Positions 1 to 6,048 of a stretch of 6,048 nucleotides of DNA are shown piece after piece. A program made the translations under genes and the position numbers. Position 1 is the first letter of the stretch. Every line of letters begins with the position of its first letter. The notes beneath the pieces were generated by a model, which worked only from the letters and a program-made list of their open reading frames with translations, searched no databases and had not been told where the DNA came from. Origin of the DNA: Gammaproteobacteria bacterium (GTDB lineage Bacteria; Pseudomonadota; Gammaproteobacteria; Coxiellales; Coxiellaceae); assembly GCA_021774015.1 (NCBI GenBank), contig JAJFJO010000348.1:1-6048 (forward strand), given 5' to 3'.

Positions 1-1043
1 TTGAGCAACTCGAAAAGCAGTTTAAGCAACTGCGCAAACACACTCAAAATATTTTAAAAATTGATGCGAGCAAGATTAGTCGGATGGATAGTGCTGGCGC
101 CTTGCTGTTACAAGATATCATTGAATTGGCCGGTGCTGAAGGTCGGCAGGTAGATGTTATTGGGCTTCCTGGTCGATATCAATCACTGCTTAAATTAATC
201 GCCTCTGAATCGGGTGAAGTACACCAGATTGTTAAAGTACATAAACGTCCAAATTGGTTTCATCTGGTGGGGGCGTGGATGATCAATAAACACATTCAAG
301 CGTCGAATTTCTTGTCTTTCGTGGGTGAGCTGATGATGGTTGCCGTTGGTTTGGTTCTGAGCCCAAAAAAAATATCTTGGCGCTCCATTGTTGCAGCAGT
401 AGACATTACCGGTTATCAAGCGCTGCCCATTGTTGGTTTGATGTCTCTTTTAATAGGTGTCGTATTAGCGTATCAGCTGGGCTCTGAGCTGCGTGTCTAT
501 GGCGCGAATATCTATGTGGTTGACACAACAGGCATTGCGATATTGCGAGAATTTGCACCGTTAATCACGTCGATTATTGTTGCGGGACGAACAAGTACTG
601 CATTTGCAGCACTTATTGGTACGATGAAGGTGGGTGAAGAAATTGATGCTTTGCATACGATGGGGGTGTCTCCTATTGAGCGCTTAGTGATTCCGCGTAT
701 TGTGGGTTTGGTTCTAGCTTTGCCTTTGCTGGTTGTTTGGGCAGATATCTTTGGCGTATTGGGTAGCATGATTATGTCGAAGGCGATGCTGGATATTAAT
801 TATTTATCTTATTTGCAGCGTTTTACATTTGCAGTGGGGCTTAAGAATTATATATTGGGTTTGGTTAAAGCACCTATCTTTGCAATGATCATTGCGGCGG
901 TGGGGTGTTTTCAAGGATTTCAAGTGGGAACCAGTGCTGAAAGTGTGGGTGCTAAAACAACCAAGGCAGCAGTGCAAGCCATCTTTTTAATTATTGTAGC
1001 CGATGCGGCGTTCTCAATTATCTTTAGTAAAATGGGTTATTAA
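1..1043 (+). CDS. MlaE-family lipid ABC transporter permease with N-terminal STAS domain (5' partial)
   Basis: This is the inner-membrane permease of an MCE-type lipid ABC transporter. The reading frame is open from the left edge (first full codon at base 3), giving 346 visible residues. The ATG at 84 is therefore an internal Met inside the STAS domain, and the true start lies upstream. The first ~85 visible residues are a STAS domain (MlaB-like), with the signature DSAG encoded just after base 84 where STAS proteins carry their Ser/Thr site. From about base 370 on, the protein is the MlaE fold: several hydrophobic helices, the conserved stretch VAGRTSTAFAALIGTMKVGEEIDAL (split: VAGR near base 580, EEIDAL near 640) followed by HTMGVSP, and near the C-terminus AESVGAKTTKA plus IFLIIVADAAFSIIF. 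The coupling helix for the ATPase is expected at the EEIDAL loop. In E. coli, MlaB and MlaE are separate proteins; here they are one chain. The stop codon abuts the ATPase start. Substrate (phospholipid) is inferred from the family. Confidence 0.93.
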   Translation, partial: EQLEKQFKQLRKHTQNILKIDASKISRMDSAGALLLQDIIELAGAEGRQVDVIGLPGRYQSLLKLIASESGEVHQIVKVHKRPNWFHLVGAWMINKHIQASNFLSFVGELMMVAVGLVLSPKKISWRSIVAAVDITGYQALPIVGLMSLLIGVVLAYQLGSELRVYGANIYVVDTTGIAILREFAPLITSIIVAGRTSTAFAALIGTMKVGEEIDALHTMGVSPIERLVIPRIVGLVLALPLLVVWADIFGVLGSMIMSKAMLDINYLSYLQRFTFAVGLKNYILGLVKAPIFAMIIAAVGCFQGFQVGTSAESVGAKTTKAAVQAIFLIIVADAAFSIIFSKMGY

Positions 1044-1808
1044 ATGAGTGAGAATGCACTAGAGATTGTAGACCTTAAAAATTACCTTGGTGGTAAATGG
1101 GTTCATGACGGTATTAATCTTACGGTAAAGCGTGGTGAAATTATTGGGATTATTGGTGCTAGTGGTTGTGGTAAAACGACGTTATTGCGATCCATTTTGA
1201 TGTTGCATCAATATACGGCTGGTCACATTAATGTGTTTGGGATTAATACAGCAACTGCAAGCGACGCTGAAAAAATGGAGTTGTGTAAGCGGTGGGGGGT
1301 GATGTTTCAAAGTGGTGCGTTATTTGGAGCATTAACGGTAGCGGAGAATATTATATTCCCTATGCATGAGCATACCCATTTGTCGTTAGAGACCTGTTGT
1401 AAAATTGCACGATTGAAGTTAGCTTTAGTTGGGCTTGAGCAAGAAGCTGCGTTAAAATATCCGGCAGAGCTCAGTGGCGGGATGAAAAAACGTGCTGCTG
1501 TTGCGCGTGCAATTGCGATTGATCCTGAGTTGGTGTTTTTAGATGAGCCGACTGCTGGGTTAGACCCAAAAAGTGCGGGTGAATTAGATGGTTTAGTATT
1601 AGAATTACGAGACCAGCTGGGTTTAACAGTGATGATGGTGACACATGATCTGGATACGTTGCATCGTGTGCCAGATCGAGTGGTATTTTTAGGTGAAGGC
1701 AGGGTGTTGGCTGCGGTGAGTATGGAAGAGATGGTGCAGCAGAAGCACCCGCTTATCCAGGCTTACTTTAGTGGGCCACGATCACAACAACGCATAGGGG
1801 CGGAATAA
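1044..1808 (+). CDS. MlaF-like ABC transporter ATP-binding protein of the MCE lipid transport system
   Basis: This cytoplasmic ATPase powers the lipid transporter and should form a dimer under the MlaE-like permease. All nucleotide-binding motifs are intact in the 254-residue protein: Walker A GASGCGKT (residues 38-45), Q-loop at Q89 in MFQSGALF, ABC signature LSGGM (143-147), Walker B VFLDE (164-168), D-loop AGLD (171-174) and switch His201 in VTHD. The FQSGALF and LSGGMKKRAAVARA sequences are typical of the MlaF/Ttg2A/Mkl branch rather than of amino-acid or sugar importers. The length is near the family norm of about 255-270. The ATG directly follows the TAA of the permease gene with only a GGG (1034-1036) as a weak ribosome site, which suggests translational coupling. 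Family assignment is firm; the direction of lipid movement cannot be read from sequence. Confidence 0.95.
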   Translation: MSENALEIVDLKNYLGGKWVHDGINLTVKRGEIIGIIGASGCGKTTLLRSILMLHQYTAGHINVFGINTATASDAEKMELCKRWGVMFQSGALFGALTVAENIIFPMHEHTHLSLETCCKIARLKLALVGLEQEAALKYPAELSGGMKKRAAVARAIAIDPELVFLDEPTAGLDPKSAGELDGLVLELRDQLGLTVMMVTHDLDTLHRVPDRVVFLGEGRVLAAVSMEEMVQQKHPLIQAYFSGPRSQQRIGAE

Positions 1809-1816
1809 GAAAAATT

Positions 1817-2749
1817 ATGGAATCAAAAATAAATTATACGATTGTTGGAATATTTGTTGTTGTGCTGGGTGCGGCTTTTATTGTTTTGTTCTTTTGGCTG
1901 TCTGCGTTTCGGAATGAGAAAGTGTATAGCACGTATTTGGTTTATGTGAAAGAAGATGTAACGGGTTTGGCTGTACAAAGTCCTGTTCGGTTTAATGGTG
2001 TACCTGTTGGTTTTGTCCAGTCGATTGGTTTGGATAAAAATAATCAGCAGTTGGTTAAGTTAACGTTAAAGATACAACAAAATACACCGATTACAACCAG
2101 CACGGTTGCTACGCTTATTTTCCAGGGCATCACGGGTGTGTTGTATGTCGGTTTAAAATCTAAAACAGTGGATGCTCCTTTGTTAAAGGTTACGTCAGGT
2201 CAGCCTTACCCAGTAATTCCATGGCAGCCTTCATTGCTTGTTCAGTTAAGCCAGGTGTTGCCACAGATCACAAAAAACATTCAGAGCATTGGGGATAATA
2301 TTAATAAAGTGTTCAGTGAAGAGAACCAAAAAAGTATTCAAAATACCCTGAGTAATTTATCAAATTTTACTAATGTGTTGTCGAAAAACTCAAAACAACT
2401 GGATAGCACGATTCAATCGCTGCAGCACACAATGAAAAATGCCTCTACAGCAAGCAATCAATTGCCAAAATTGATGGATGAAATGAATACATCACTTAAA
2501 GCGCTTAAATCGACATCATTGCACGTTAACCAGATGACGAAGTCGTTTAAAGGGCTAGCAAACAAAAGTAATGTAGCTATTGAAAATTTTGCTAATCAAG
2601 TAGTGCCATCAGCGCAACAAGCATTAAGCAATTTCAATAATATTACGATCAATTTAAAATCATTAACGGGTGAGCTGCAACGTAACCCATCAGTTTTACT
2701 TCGTGGTAAAACGCCAACACAACCAGGTCCGGGAGAGCAACAACGATGA
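1817..2749 (+). CDS. MCE domain protein (MlaD-like, long helical C-terminal tail)
   Basis: This is the periplasmic lipid-binding subunit of the transporter, anchored in the inner membrane. Residues 8-31 form one N-terminal membrane helix. Residues ~38-116 are a single MCE domain, with the recognisable DVTGL, SPVRFNGVPVG and FQGITGVLYVGL segments (last at 102-113). Residues ~138-289 are polar, Gln/Asn/Ser-rich and lack prolines for long stretches, which predicts long helices or coiled coil. A short NPSVLLRGK motif (290-298) follows, as seen near the end of many longer MCE proteins, and the tail is Pro/Gly/Gln-rich. At 310 residues it is much longer than E. coli MlaD (183) but has one MCE domain, unlike PqiB or LetB. 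MCE proteins usually form hexameric rings, so the tails could form a tube; that is inference. It starts 8 nt after the ATPase stop with no strong ribosome site and overlaps the lipoprotein gene by 4 nt. Confidence 0.93.
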   Translation: MESKINYTIVGIFVVVLGAAFIVLFFWLSAFRNEKVYSTYLVYVKEDVTGLAVQSPVRFNGVPVGFVQSIGLDKNNQQLVKLTLKIQQNTPITTSTVATLIFQGITGVLYVGLKSKTVDAPLLKVTSGQPYPVIPWQPSLLVQLSQVLPQITKNIQSIGDNINKVFSEENQKSIQNTLSNLSNFTNVLSKNSKQLDSTIQSLQHTMKNASTASNQLPKLMDEMNTSLKALKSTSLHVNQMTKSFKGLANKSNVAIENFANQVVPSAQQALSNFNNITINLKSLTGELQRNPSVLLRGKTPTQPGPGEQQR

Positions 2750-3351
2750 GGGCTTATAAAATAGTCATGGTAATAGCTAGTGCGGTCGCATTAACAGCTT
2801 GTGGCCTATCTAAACCGATAAACTTACCTGCACTATCACGTTATACCATAACGAGTTTGCAAGTAGCAAAGAGTCCGCGCACATCGCGCAGCCGTTCTAC
2901 ATTGTTAGTGTCTGTACCCGTGTCTAACCCAGGTTATCAGTCAGCAAAAATGATTTATATGAATGTACCATTTCGATTGCGTAGTTATGCTAATAATCGT
3001 TGGGTGGCACCACCAGCTAATATGCTGTTGCCGCTGTTTGCACAGCGCATTCGTAATAAAGGGTATTTTAAAGCTGTTGTAACGCCGCCATTTTCCGGAG
3101 TAACAAACTACCGGTTAGATACACAATTAATTATGCTGCAGCAAGAATTTATCACGCCTATCAGTCAAGTGCGTTTAGTAGTGCAGGCAACATTAGTAAG
3201 CAATCGAACGAATGCAGTTATTGCAAGCCGACGTTTTCAAGTGGCTGTATCCGCACCCGCGAATAACCCTTATTCTGGTGTGTTGGCAACGAACAAAGCT
3301 GCGACGATTATTTCTGGGCGCATCGCTCGATTTGTATTGAAATCGGTTTAG
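2746..3351 (+). CDS. ABC-type transport auxiliary lipoprotein (ABC_trans_aux, PqiC/YmbA-like)
   Basis: This is a probable outer-membrane lipoprotein partner of the MCE transporter. Residues 1-18 are a signal peptide and L16-T17-A18-C19 is a lipobox, so Cys19 should be lipidated after cleavage by signal peptidase II. Residue +2 is Gly rather than Asp, which favours Lol transport to the outer membrane. The mature 183 residues show the pattern of the family: a strand with LLVSVPVSNPGYQS (53-66), IYMNVPFRLRSYANNRWVAPP (70-90) with the aromatic Y81/W86 and PP pair, then a helix (MLLPLFAQRI) and later strands ending in RFVLKSV. Its length matches PqiC-type proteins (about 190). Its start overlaps the MCE stop in an ATGA, and GGGAGAG at 2731-2737 lies 8 nt upstream as a good ribosome site. 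It is the last gene of the operon. The family call is confident; contact with the MCE tail is inferred from the PqiB-PqiC pair. Confidence 0.88.
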   Translation: MRAYKIVMVIASAVALTACGLSKPINLPALSRYTITSLQVAKSPRTSRSRSTLLVSVPVSNPGYQSAKMIYMNVPFRLRSYANNRWVAPPANMLLPLFAQRIRNKGYFKAVVTPPFSGVTNYRLDTQLIMLQQEFITPISQVRLVVQATLVSNRTNAVIASRRFQVAVSAPANNPYSGVLATNKAATIISGRIARFVLKSV

Positions 3352-3452
3352 ATTGAAGCTTGCTATCGTGAGTGGAATGCCGGCAATATAGATTTTGGTA
3401 CAGAGTTTGAGTTAGCGCCAAGTAGTTGATGCTCGAGATGTAGTCTTTCCCA

Positions 3453-3482
3453 TTGCGCGCGTGCTAATCCTTATTATATACT
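3453..3482 (+). promoter_or_regulatory. Candidate sigma70 promoter for the GtrA-family gene
   Basis: A -35-like TTGCGC (3453-3458) and a -10-like TATACT (3477-3482) are separated by 18 nt, about 30 nt before the GtrA start codon. The AT-rich block TTATTATATACT offers overlapping alternative -10 hexamers. The rest of the 161-nt gap from 3352 contains no convincing gene and no intrinsic terminator for the upstream operon; the only symmetric element is the 8-bp palindrome TGCCGGCA (3378-3385). Confidence 0.45.
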
Positions 3483-3512
3483 GCGGCACTGCAGAGTAAG
3501 GGGAGCACCTCG

Positions 3513-3956
3513 ATGATCAAACGATGGATTCAACATCTATACCACAGCCGTGTTATTCGTTTTTTATGTATTGGTGGCATAGGGTTTATTACCAATCTAG
3601 TTGTTTTTTATATGCTTCGGCAGATGCTTGGGATGACTTTGGCCAATATAATCGCGTATTTTATCGCGGTGACCACAACCTGGTCTTTGAATCGATTGCT
3701 GACATTTTCATCAGATGATCCTAATAAAGCAGGTGAATGGTTGCGTTATGTGATGGTGTATTTAGTTACCGGTTGTTTTCAGGTGTTGGTATTCACTTTG
3801 CTTACGGACGAAATTCGAGACTTGCACCAGCATCCTGTCGGTGCCTTGGCTGTAACGGCGATTATCATTGCCTTTGTTAACTATGCATTTTCCAAACGAT
3901 TCGTGTTTGGTGGAAAGCAGCAATTACCAGAAAACGCCGAAAGCGCTTTACGATAA
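3513..3956 (+). CDS. GtrA family membrane protein
   Basis: This is a small polytopic inner-membrane protein of the GtrA family. Some members are proposed to flip undecaprenyl-linked sugars for cell-surface glycosylation, but most are uncharacterised. The 147 residues contain four predicted membrane helices: about 16-35, 43-63, 79-97 and 109-127. Family hallmarks are visible: RFLCIGGIGFITNLVVFYML at helix 1, WSLNRLLTF (57-65) after helix 2, and NYAFSKRFVF (123-132) after helix 4. Length is typical (about 120-150). The start is supported by a strong ribosome site AAGGGGAG (3498-3505), 7 nt before ATG. No glycosyltransferase or other sugar gene lies beside it here, so its substrate cannot be inferred. 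It appears to be a single-gene unit with its own promoter, facing a convergent gene. Confidence 0.9.
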   Translation: MIKRWIQHLYHSRVIRFLCIGGIGFITNLVVFYMLRQMLGMTLANIIAYFIAVTTTWSLNRLLTFSSDDPNKAGEWLRYVMVYLVTGCFQVLVFTLLTDEIRDLHQHPVGALAVTAIIIAFVNYAFSKRFVFGGKQQLPENAESALR

Positions 3957-3971
3957 AACCTGGGTAAGATC

Positions 3972-4005
3972 AGCCGTGTAATGTGAGCCTCGCAGAGGCA
4001 CGGCT
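3972..4005 (+). terminator. Stem-loop downstream of the GtrA-family gene
   Basis: The arms AGCCGTG (3972-3978) and CACGGCT (3999-4005) pair over 7 bp. Inside, CCTC (3988-3991) pairs with GAGG (3995-3998), leaving a 9-nt bulge on the 5' side. There is no T-run after the stem, so it is a weak candidate for intrinsic termination and may instead protect the mRNA 3' end. Confidence 0.4.
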
Positions 4006-4030
4006 ATGTGCTTAAGTTGATATAAAGTTA

Positions 4031-4065
4031 GAGCGCCTCTTCCCCGGGTGGGGTTAGAGGCGCTT
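4031..4065. terminator. Strong stem-loop between convergent genes (candidate bidirectional terminator)
   Basis: AGCGCCTCT (4032-4040) is perfectly complementary to AGAGGCGCT (4056-4064), a 9-bp GC-rich stem that a G-T pair extends to 4031/4065. After a small internal loop, CCCC (4042-4045) pairs with GGGG (4050-4053). It ends 11 nt before the last base of the minus-strand gene and follows the GtrA-family gene, the usual place for a shared terminator. Neither side has a good T-run; the minus-strand side reads TAACTTTATATC and is slightly T-rich. Confidence 0.55.
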
Positions 4066-4075
4066 CACTATGATA

Positions 4076-4555
4076 TTACGAACGATGTTTTGATTTTTTA
4101 GTGTTCGCTTTTACGTGTTTTTTCTGTGTCTTAGCTTTAGGCTTGAATTCAAAGTTACACTTGCTCAAGCGTTTTACATTAGGTTGGCCACAAGAATAAA
4201 GACTGTTGGCTTGGTTAAAGCGCCAAGCAGATGCTTTGCCCGCATCATCTTTATCTGCTTTATTAATTTGAACGGCACCGAACAAATTGGAGACCAATGC
4301 AACCCAGCTACCGTTGCTTGCTTTATAAACACAAGCGAGACGATCTTGCTTTTGTGAGTAAACCACGCCAGCGAAATCTTTAGCTGAAAGCCTGACTTTT
4401 TTAGGTGTGGTGATTTTAGACTGCCAGCCTGGCTTTTGCTGAGAGTACCAGAAACCCTTTGCATTTTGGTGCAGTTGGGTGGGGCAATTTAAAGCAAATG
4501 TAGCCGTGCTAGCGATAGCAGCAGCTGCCAGAACGGATAGTTGTAATAACTTCAT
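4076..4555 (-). CDS. Exported hypothetical protein with four cysteines and a basic C-terminal tail
   Basis: I do not recognise this family. The start is set at 4555 (159 residues) because GGAGG sits 5 nt upstream of that ATG; the in-frame ATG at 4567 would overlap this ribosome site and add only MEET. Residues 1-21 form a Sec signal peptide (MKLLQ, then an Ala-rich hydrophobic core, likely cut after TFA), with no lipobox. The mature part has exactly four Cys (24, 75, 122, 133), which suggests two disulfides in the periplasm or outside the cell. It is Trp/Tyr-containing (GFWYSQQKPGW at 34-44, GSWVALVSN at 82-90, ASAWRF at 108-113), consistent with a small beta-rich domain. Residues 138-159 are a tail with nine Lys, one Arg and two His and no hydrophobic stretch, probably disordered. 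The gene stands alone, with its own promoter and a stem-loop after its stop codon. A role in binding an acidic polymer such as nucleic acid or LPS is only a guess. Confidence 0.8.
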   Translation of the reverse strand: MKLLQLSVLAAAAIASTATFALNCPTQLHQNAKGFWYSQQKPGWQSKITTPKKVRLSAKDFAGVVYSQKQDRLACVYKASNGSWVALVSNLFGAVQINKADKDDAGKASAWRFNQANSLYSCGQPNVKRLSKCNFEFKPKAKTQKKHVKANTKKSKHRS

Positions 4556-4560
4556 AGTTT

Positions 4561-4565
4561 CCTCC
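4561..4565 (-). promoter_or_regulatory. Ribosome binding site that fixes the start of the exported protein
   Basis: On the minus strand GGAGG is followed by AAACT and then the ATG at 4555. This is a near-ideal Shine-Dalgarno spacing and rules in favour of the inner Met over the ATG at 4567, whose own codons contain the GGAGG. Confidence 0.85.
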
Positions 4566-4600
4566 ATGGTATCTAAATGGTCCTAATTGACAACGCCAAT

Positions 4601-4628
4601 ATTGTAGCACATCAACTGCTATTGTAAA
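4601..4628 (-). promoter_or_regulatory. Sigma70-type promoter of the minus-strand exported protein gene
   Basis: Read on the minus strand, TTTACA (4628-4623) matches the -35 consensus in 5 of 6 positions and TACAAT (4606-4601) matches the -10 in 5 of 6, with a 16-nt spacer. Transcription would begin near 4594, giving a leader of about 40 nt before the start codon. Confidence 0.6.
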
Positions 4629-4654
4629 AAACCTTGAGAAATAGATAGATATGG

Positions 4655-4683
4655 TGTTCAATAGCGCGGTTTTTACATATAAT
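4655..4683 (+). promoter_or_regulatory. Promoter of tRNA-Leu (and possibly tig)
   Basis: A perfect -10 hexamer TATAAT lies at 4678-4683. At 17 nt upstream the -35 region is TGTTCA (4655-4660), a poor match (3 of 6). The predicted start near 4690 would leave a leader of roughly 13 nt before the mature tRNA. The promoter is divergent from that of the exported protein gene. Confidence 0.6.
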
Positions 4684-4702
4684 TAAACGCTGAGCAATAA
4701 AT

Positions 4703-4787
<85 letters not shown>

Positions 4788-4826
4788 TTATTGCAATAAC
4801 GATATATAACGAATTGAGGTATATTC

Positions 4827-6048
4827 ATGACATCTGCTGTTGAAAGATTAGAAGGTTTAGAGCGCCGATTGAAAGTGAGCGTGACTAAAGAAGAAGTGAA
4901 CAAGGCTTACCAAGAACGCCTTAATAAAATCGCTAAAACAGCCAACCTTAAGGGTTTTCGTCCAGGTAAAGTTCCAGAAAAGGTGATTGAACAGCGCTTT
5001 GGAGGCAGTATTCGTCAAGAGATCGCGGGTGACCTTATGCAGGCTAGCTTTGAGTCGGCTGTTGAGGAACATAAGCTCCATATCGCTGGTATGCCAAAGA
5101 TTGAACCAACTGAAGTGCAAAAAGATGCCCCCTTTGAATATGATGCTGTGTTCGAAGTTTATCCTGAGATTGATGTCGTCGGGCTGGATGGTGTGAGTGT
5201 TGAAAAAATGGTAGCAACAGTTAGCGATGCCGATATTCAAAAAATGGTGGAGAATATTCGCAAACAGCATGCAGAGTGGAGTGATGTTGATCGTGCTGCA
5301 GTTGAAGGCGATAAAGTAGTATTCGATTTTGAAGGTTTTATTGATGACAAGCCATTTGATGGCGGTAAGGCTGAAGAATTCCAGCTGGAGCTGGGTTCCA
5401 AACAAATGATCCCAGGTTTTGAGGATGGTTTAGTTGGAGTGAAACCTGCTGATGAAACTGAGGTTAAAGTTAATTTCCCTGAAGAGTATGCAGTAAAAGA
5501 CCTGGCAGGTAAGCCGGCTGTGTTCAAGATTAAAGTGCACAAGGTTCAAGAGTCTAAACTGCCTGATATCGATGATAATTTAGCTGAAAAAGCGGGAGTT
5601 GAAGGTGGGTTGTCAGCCTTGTTGGCAGAGATCCGCAAGGGTATGGAAGGGGAGCTGAAGCAAGTGATGGAGGCTAAATTAAAATCAGCTGTCTTAGATA
5701 AGTTGTTGGAAGTGAATGAATTTACCATGCCTAAGTCGCTTATTGACGCAGAGGTTGAGCATCTACAACAAATGACTCGTCAGCAAATGGCTATGCAGCA
5801 AGGATTAAAAGAAGCACCTCAGGTAGATTTGCCGCGTGACCCTTTTATAGAGCAAGCTGAGAAACGCGTTGCGCTAGGGCTTCTATTGGCTGAAGTGATT
5901 AAAAAGCATGAGCTCAAAGTGGATTCAGATAAAGTCGACGCAAAGATTCATGAAATTGCTGGGGGCTATAAAGATGTTGATCAAGTGGTTTCTTGGTACA
6001 AGAGCAACCAGAAAATGATGTCGGATATTGAAGCGGTTGTCCTTGAAG
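4827..6048 (+). CDS. tig: Trigger factor, ribosome-associated chaperone and peptidyl-prolyl isomerase (3' partial)
   Basis: Trigger factor binds the ribosome near the exit tunnel and shields nascent chains. The frame is open to the window edge: 407 codons plus one base, so about 30 of the usual ~432-440 residues are missing. The N-terminal ribosome-binding domain (about 1-115) carries the signature GFRPGKVP at residues 43-50, the same position as in E. coli. The FKBP-like isomerase domain (about 150-245) shows DKVVFDFEGFIDDKPFDGG, then LGSKQMIPGFEDGLVG and FPEEY. The C-terminal helical chaperone arms follow, with MPKSLIDAEVEHLQQ, LPRDPFIEQAEKRVALGLLLAEVI and the WYKSNQKMMSDIE segment near the edge. 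The start ATG has GAGG (4816-4819) 7 nt upstream. The gene lies 39 nt after tRNA-Leu with no clear promoter of its own, so read-through from the tRNA promoter is likely. In many bacteria clpP and clpX follow tig, but that region is outside the window. Confidence 0.98.
   Translation, partial: MTSAVERLEGLERRLKVSVTKEEVNKAYQERLNKIAKTANLKGFRPGKVPEKVIEQRFGGSIRQEIAGDLMQASFESAVEEHKLHIAGMPKIEPTEVQKDAPFEYDAVFEVYPEIDVVGLDGVSVEKMVATVSDADIQKMVENIRKQHAEWSDVDRAAVEGDKVVFDFEGFIDDKPFDGGKAEEFQLELGSKQMIPGFEDGLVGVKPADETEVKVNFPEEYAVKDLAGKPAVFKIKVHKVQESKLPDIDDNLAEKAGVEGGLSALLAEIRKGMEGELKQVMEAKLKSAVLDKLLEVNEFTMPKSLIDAEVEHLQQMTRQQMAMQQGLKEAPQVDLPRDPFIEQAEKRVALGLLLAEVIKKHELKVDSDKVDAKIHEIAGGYKDVDQVVSWYKSNQKMMSDIEAVVLE

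Noticed and set aside
195..769. Minus-strand open frames opposite the permease gene
   Set aside because: They overlap the conserved STAS-MlaE coding frame completely and have no recognisable domains.
3378..3385. Palindrome TGCCGGCA as an operator
   Set aside because: It is only 8 bp with no repeated partner and no clear relation to a promoter; chance is sufficient.
3524..3718. Plus-strand 64-codon frame within the GtrA-family gene
   Set aside because: It is an out-of-frame read of the GtrA gene and lacks a ribosome site.
4115..4464. Open frames on both strands overlapping the exported protein gene
   Set aside because: The frame used at 4076-4555 has a signal peptide, a strong ribosome site and a promoter; the others have none of these.
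4556..4567. Upstream ATG at 4567 as start of the exported protein
   Set aside because: It would place GGAGG inside the coding sequence and put MEET before a perfectly formed signal peptide; the ATG at 4555 has ideal spacing.
4641..4652. Short ATAG/ATAT repeat between the divergent promoters
   Set aside because: It is too short to be a meaningful tandem repeat in AT-rich promoter DNA.
4857..5405. Long minus-strand open frame (182 codons) inside tig
   Set aside because: It lies entirely opposite tig, which has unmistakable conserved motifs; the predicted protein has no family features and no ribosome site was evident.
5237..5728. Two further minus-strand open frames opposite tig
   Set aside because: They are Ser/Thr/Pro-rich antisense reads of the trigger factor coding sequence, with no support of their own.

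Overview
The window looks like ordinary chromosomal core sequence from a moderately AT-rich gammaproteobacterium. The evidence is a trigger factor that resembles the E. coli protein closely along its whole visible length, a tRNA-Leu(UAG) directly upstream of it, and a Gram-negative lipid-transport operon with an outer-membrane lipoprotein. I cannot fix the genus from the sequence; an order such as Legionellales would be a guess.

Bases 1-3351 hold a tightly packed four-gene plus-strand operon for an MCE-type ABC lipid transporter. It encodes a permease with an N-terminal STAS domain (5' end outside the window), an ATPase, a membrane-anchored MCE protein with a long helical C-terminal tail, and a PqiC/YmbA-type (ABC_trans_aux) outer-membrane lipoprotein. 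The junctions are a stop codon abutting a start codon, an 8-nt gap, and a 4-nt ATGA overlap, so the genes are almost certainly translated from one mRNA. Together they would form an inner-membrane ATP-driven lipid pump with a periplasmic MCE ring or stalk reaching towards a lipoprotein in the outer membrane.

Bases 3352-3512 are a short gap with a candidate promoter. It leads to a stand-alone GtrA-family four-helix membrane protein (3513-3956). Bases 3957-4075 hold two stem-loops between this gene and a convergent minus-strand gene. That gene (start revised to 4555, end 4076) encodes a small exported protein with four cysteines in the mature region and a very basic tail. I do not recognise its family.

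Bases 4556-4702 are a divergent regulatory region, with one promoter for the minus-strand gene and one for tRNA-Leu(UAG) (4703-4787). The trigger factor gene tig starts at 4827, 39 nt after the tRNA, and runs off the right end after 407 codons, about 30 residues short of complete. No terminator separates tRNA and tig, so they may share a transcript.

I found no mobile element, CRISPR array, phage gene or clearly new system. The points most worth a second look are the unrecognised Cys4/basic-tail exported protein, the MCE system's long tail paired with a lipoprotein, and the complementary flanks of the tRNA.
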